Below are positions 61,380 to 64,000 of a stretch of 64,000 nt of DNA, in pieces. The notes beneath the pieces were generated by a model that worked only from the letters and a program-made list of their open reading frames with translations, was not told the DNA's origin and made no database searches. Source of the stretch: Nitrospirota bacterium (GTDB lineage Bacteria > Nitrospirota > Nitrospiria > SBBL01 > JAADHI01); assembly GCA_029261215.1 (NCBI GenBank), contig JAJDBT010000072.1, positions 1 to 64,000 on the forward strand, read 5' to 3'. Position 1 is the stretch's first letter; each line of letters starts with the position of its first letter. The position numbers and the translations under genes were made by a program.

Positions 61380-62789
61380 ATGGCCGAACAGCGTACCCTA
61401 GAAGAACAACGCATCCTGCTTCAATACGATAAACCCTTGACAACGCTTGAAGATTATCTCGAAGTCGGCGGTTTTGAGGCTCTTAAAATGGCCTTAAAAA
61501 TGACCCCGATGCAAATTATCGACATCATCAAAAAGTCGTTCCTGCGAGGAAGAGGCGGCGCAGGTTTTCCTGCGGGGATCAAGTGGGATGGCGTTCGAAA
61601 TAACGCAACCGGCGCACATGGACAAGCACCTGAAAGATACCTCGTTTGCAATTTTTCAGAAGGAGAACCCGGTACTTACAAAGACCGTTTTCTTGTTCAA
61701 AATAATCCCTATGCCCTCATTGAAGGCATGATGATCGCCTCCTACGCGATTGGCACGCTTAACGCCATTATCTGTATCAAAGTGATTTCAACACGGGAAA
61801 AAGCCATTCTGGATCGAGCGATTGAAGAATGTCGCCAGGCCAATTTTTTAGGGGATAATGTTTTGGGCAGCGGACACGACCTCCCACTAGAGATCGCGAT
61901 TGGCCCCGATTCTTATCTGCTGGGTGAAGATCGGGCACAGCTTGAAGTTATTGAAGGCAAGCCCCCTTGGCCGCGCGCCAAAGGGATTATTCCGGTGTTT
62001 GTCGGCCTTTACGACCAACCCACCTGCGTGAACAATGTTGAAACCCTTTCCACCGTCCCTTACATTATTAAAAACGGGCCGGATTGGTTCAAGTCTATTG
62101 GAACTGCCGACTCACCTGGCACAATGATCTTTACCCTCACCGGGGATGTCCAGCGGCCCGGCATGTACGAGCTCCCGCTTGGCACCCCACTTTCCACCCT
62201 GATTAATGTTTACGGCGGTGGCCCACTCATGGGCCGTCACATTCAGGCCGTTTTTTCCGGGCCTACAAATGCCGTTATTCCGGCAGACAAGCTGGATACG
62301 CCGCTTGATTACGGTTCCATGCGAAAAATTCCTTCCGGTCTTGGGTCGGGAGGATACACTGTTTTAGACAACACCGCTTGTGTTGTCACGATGGGCCTAA
62401 ATTTTTCAAAGTTTCTGGCACTCGAATCCTGTGGACAATGCAGCTCCTGCAAAACGGGAACAGGCCGCATTACCCGTGGACTCGAACTTTTAGAAGCGGG
62501 AGAGGCCACAGAGGAAACCGTGCTTTCCATTTTGGAAGACTGCCAGCACATCAAAGGCGCAGGCCACTGTTATTTGTGTACTGAAGAGGGTATTGAAATC
62601 GGCAGTATTTTTTATAATTTCCCTGAAGTCATCGTGGAACATCTTGAATATGGCTGCCTGAAACACCGTCCGCTCATCATGCCTAAAATTAAAAGTTTTG
62701 ACGAAGCCACACATACCTTTACTTTTGATGAAGCCTATTTTGAACGCTGTGCCTCTGAAGGAAAATACATTAACTACCCTGGGGATTAA
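61380..62789 (+). CDS. NuoF-like NADH dehydrogenase (51 kDa) subunit, orphan
   Basis: 469 residues from ATG 61380 (GGAGAA ahead). FMN/NADH domain: RGRGGAGFPAGIKW (56-69), CNFSEGEPGTYKDR (90-103), SYLLGEDRAQLEVIEGKPPWPR (178-199), TCVNNVETL. 4Fe-4S site C351-x2-C354-x2-C357 with C397. In standard NuoF the GEETALLESLEGKRG motif is strictly kept; here it is GEDRAQLEVIEGKPP, changing residues near the flavin/NADH pocket. No nuoE, nuoG or other complex I gene lies near. Perhaps a diaphorase unit of another electron-transfer complex. Confidence 0.88.
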   Translation: MAEQRTLEEQRILLQYDKPLTTLEDYLEVGGFEALKMALKMTPMQIIDIIKKSFLRGRGGAGFPAGIKWDGVRNNATGAHGQAPERYLVCNFSEGEPGTYKDRFLVQNNPYALIEGMMIASYAIGTLNAIICIKVISTREKAILDRAIEECRQANFLGDNVLGSGHDLPLEIAIGPDSYLLGEDRAQLEVIEGKPPWPRAKGIIPVFVGLYDQPTCVNNVETLSTVPYIIKNGPDWFKSIGTADSPGTMIFTLTGDVQRPGMYELPLGTPLSTLINVYGGGPLMGRHIQAVFSGPTNAVIPADKLDTPLDYGSMRKIPSGLGSGGYTVLDNTACVVTMGLNFSKFLALESCGQCSSCKTGTGRITRGLELLEAGEATEETVLSILEDCQHIKGAGHCYLCTEEGIEIGSIFYNFPEVIVEHLEYGCLKHRPLIMPKIKSFDEATHTFTFDEAYFERCASEGKYINYPGD

Positions 62790-62871
62790 GACGCATTACT
62801 CGACAAGGTGAACGATACACAGCAACAACAATCCCTGTACAGCCCCAAGCTGTAGTTTAATTCCGGCCTAA

Positions 62872-63423
62872 ATGCATCGAAACGCCTTGCTTTCCCTGAT
62901 TTTAGACTACCGTAACGCTCATCCCGAAGAAGCGCTCACCATCGGCCGCTTCACCTCCTTTATCAAACAAAATAAGGATTGTTTCAAACGCGAACTTGAA
63001 ACAGGACATCTCACCGGCTCAGCGTGGCTTGTAAATCTGGATCAAACGAAAGTACTGCTCACGCACCACCGCAAACTCAATCGATGGCTGCAACTGGGTG
63101 GGCATGCCGATGGAGAATCAGATATTTTATCGGTCGCAATGCGGGAAGCCTACGAAGAATCTGGCTTAAATCAAATCATTCCCGTAAAAAAAGAAATCTT
63201 TGATCTGGATATTCACCGCATTCCTGAACGAGGCAAGGAATGCGCGCATGATCATTATGATATTCGTTTTGCATTACAAGCTGTGGGTTCTGAGGATTTT
63301 CAGGTGAGTGAAGAGTCGCACGATTTGTCCTGGATCGACATCGTTTCATTTCATCAGATGACCTCTGAAACGTCGATGTTGCGCATGCAGAATAAATGGC
63401 TTACAAAACATGGCGCTGCTTAA
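62872..63423 (+). CDS. NUDIX hydrolase
   Basis: 183 residues. Complete Nudix box: G-x5-E-x7-REAYEESGL (GGHADGESDILSVAMREAYEESG, about 78-100). Preceded by HLTGSAWLVNLDQTKVLLTHHRKLNRWLQLG and followed by HDHYDIRFALQAVG. Hydrolyses an X-linked nucleoside diphosphate; the HLTGSAWL and HHRKLNRWLQ motifs are typical of a subgroup with unassigned substrate. The ATG at 62872 lacks a strong ribosome-binding site. Confidence 0.9.
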   Translation: MHRNALLSLILDYRNAHPEEALTIGRFTSFIKQNKDCFKRELETGHLTGSAWLVNLDQTKVLLTHHRKLNRWLQLGGHADGESDILSVAMREAYEESGLNQIIPVKKEIFDLDIHRIPERGKECAHDHYDIRFALQAVGSEDFQVSEESHDLSWIDIVSFHQMTSETSMLRMQNKWLTKHGAA

Positions 63424-63456
63424 ATTTTCAAGAACAATTTCAAGGCCTATCCGAGA

Positions 63457-64000
63457 TTAATCGATCCGGTTCGACCATAAGTTATAACGGTTGTCTGCAC
63501 TGGTAAACTGAGACCAGACAGCAGTAACCCTGCCAAAGCCATCCACAACAAGCTTCCCTAAAGCAACATTTCCCAAATCTTCGGTGTCCATTTTTTCGGC
63601 GGTGTCCCATCCGGCGCCCACAACGTATCTGTTCACCCATTTGTTCCACAGAGACCCATTGTTTTGGATCCAAACAACTGTCACATTTCCCGTAGCATCA
63701 AGCCCGGCAGAAAAAGCATTGGATAACACACCACCCCCTAAATCTTCGGTATCAATCTTTTCAGCCGCACCCCAAACACCCGTTGTAATGAGATAACGGT
63801 TGGCCCAAATATTATTCTGGGCACCATCAGATTGTGTCCATAGCGCTGTAAGATTGCCAAGAGAATCTATCAGCACAGAATGTGTTCCCACCACGTCTCC
63901 TGAATCATCGCTTTCAATCTTTTCAGCCGCCGTGTTCCAAACACCCGTTCCCGCCGTATAACGATTGGCCCAAAGATTTTTACGAGGAGAATTATCAAAT
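63457..64000 (-). CDS. C-terminal part of a repeat protein, runs off the window
   Basis: The minus-strand frame is open from the window edge at 64000 to a stop at 63457 (about 180 codons; the ATG at 63894 is internal). It is made of three near-identical units of about 55 residues, each starting NLWANRY or NIWANRY, then GVW, AEKIDTEDLG, and GNVTVVW or GNLTALW, ending with a partial unit NLWSNRID. This is the look of a secreted beta-propeller or beta-solenoid repeat protein. The N-terminus, any signal and the full repeat count lie outside. Confidence 0.8.
   Translation of the reverse strand, partial: FDNSPRKNLWANRYTAGTGVWNTAAEKIESDDSGDVVGTHSVLIDSLGNLTALWTQSDGAQNNIWANRYLITTGVWGAAEKIDTEDLGGGVLSNAFSAGLDATGNVTVVWIQNNGSLWNKWVNRYVVGAGWDTAEKMDTEDLGNVALGKLVVDGFGRVTAVWSQFTSADNRYNLWSNRID

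Overview
The window reads as chromosome of a free-living Gram-negative (diderm) bacterium. It encodes many lipoproteins with lipoboxes, outer-membrane beta-barrels, a TonB/ExbBD-type energised machine, Slp, FtsB and GatCAB. The mixture (CarH-like photoreceptor regulator, GerW/DUF2953, OMP_myx_plus-type barrel, hydrazine-synthase-alpha-like cytochrome, ferredoxin-type sulfite/nitrite reductase) recalls Nitrospirota or deltaproteobacterial-grade lineages. I cannot assign a phylum from sequence reading alone. There is no rRNA, CRISPR array, insertion sequence or prophage; one tRNA is present.

Layout. 1-5 kb: a divergent pair (small zinc-ribbon protein / MerR-B12 regulator) sharing two consensus promoters, a GerW-DUF2953 operon, and a hipBA toxin-antitoxin module with three regularly spaced operators. 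5-15 kb: JAMM protease plus SirB1 protein, an MFS transporter, two ATPases (a small AAA/STAND type and a membrane-anchored YhaN/SbcC type), an ECF sigma factor with its zinc anti-sigma factor, a glycosyltransferase and small envelope genes. 15-23 kb: siroheme sulfite/nitrite reductase, TusA and a dihydroorotate-dehydrogenase-family enzyme; then an ABC-F ATPase, Slp, an outer-membrane channel-like protein, Era and FtsB.

24.3-40.8 kb is the most remarkable region: about 16 genes on the minus strand, mostly overlapping or a few bases apart. In transcription order they are a hydrazine-synthase-alpha-like cytochrome lipoprotein, a small paralogous cytochrome-like lipoprotein, an SH3/beta-barrel protein, an OMP_myx_plus-like barrel, a TlpA thioredoxin, DUF4266, DUF3570, ApbE, a coiled-coil protein, three TPR proteins, a small periplasmic protein, ExbB, two ExbD and an AgmX/TonB-like protein. 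It looks like one trans-envelope, proton-motive-force-driven assembly coupled to periplasmic redox/flavin chemistry. It resembles the Myxococcus Agl/Glt machinery in parts list but carries extra redox parts.

41-53 kb is a housekeeping block on the minus strand (DUF502, glmU, glmS, uvrD/pcrA, gatC, panD, gatA, a gamma-glutamylcyclotransferase-fold protein, gatB, eno). 53-64 kb carries an amidohydrolase, a tandem SagB-type oxidoreductase, a VOC protein, tRNA-Arg(CCT), acetyl-CoA synthetase, a SnoaL-like gene with a leader ORF and hairpin, an 8-TM protein, a cupin, an orphan NuoF, a NUDIX hydrolase and the C-terminal part of a repeat protein that runs off the window.

Translation starts were chosen by Shine-Dalgarno position. 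Several are leaderless or unusual; two genes (era and the gene at 13181) have their best ribosome-binding site in front of an AUC codon.
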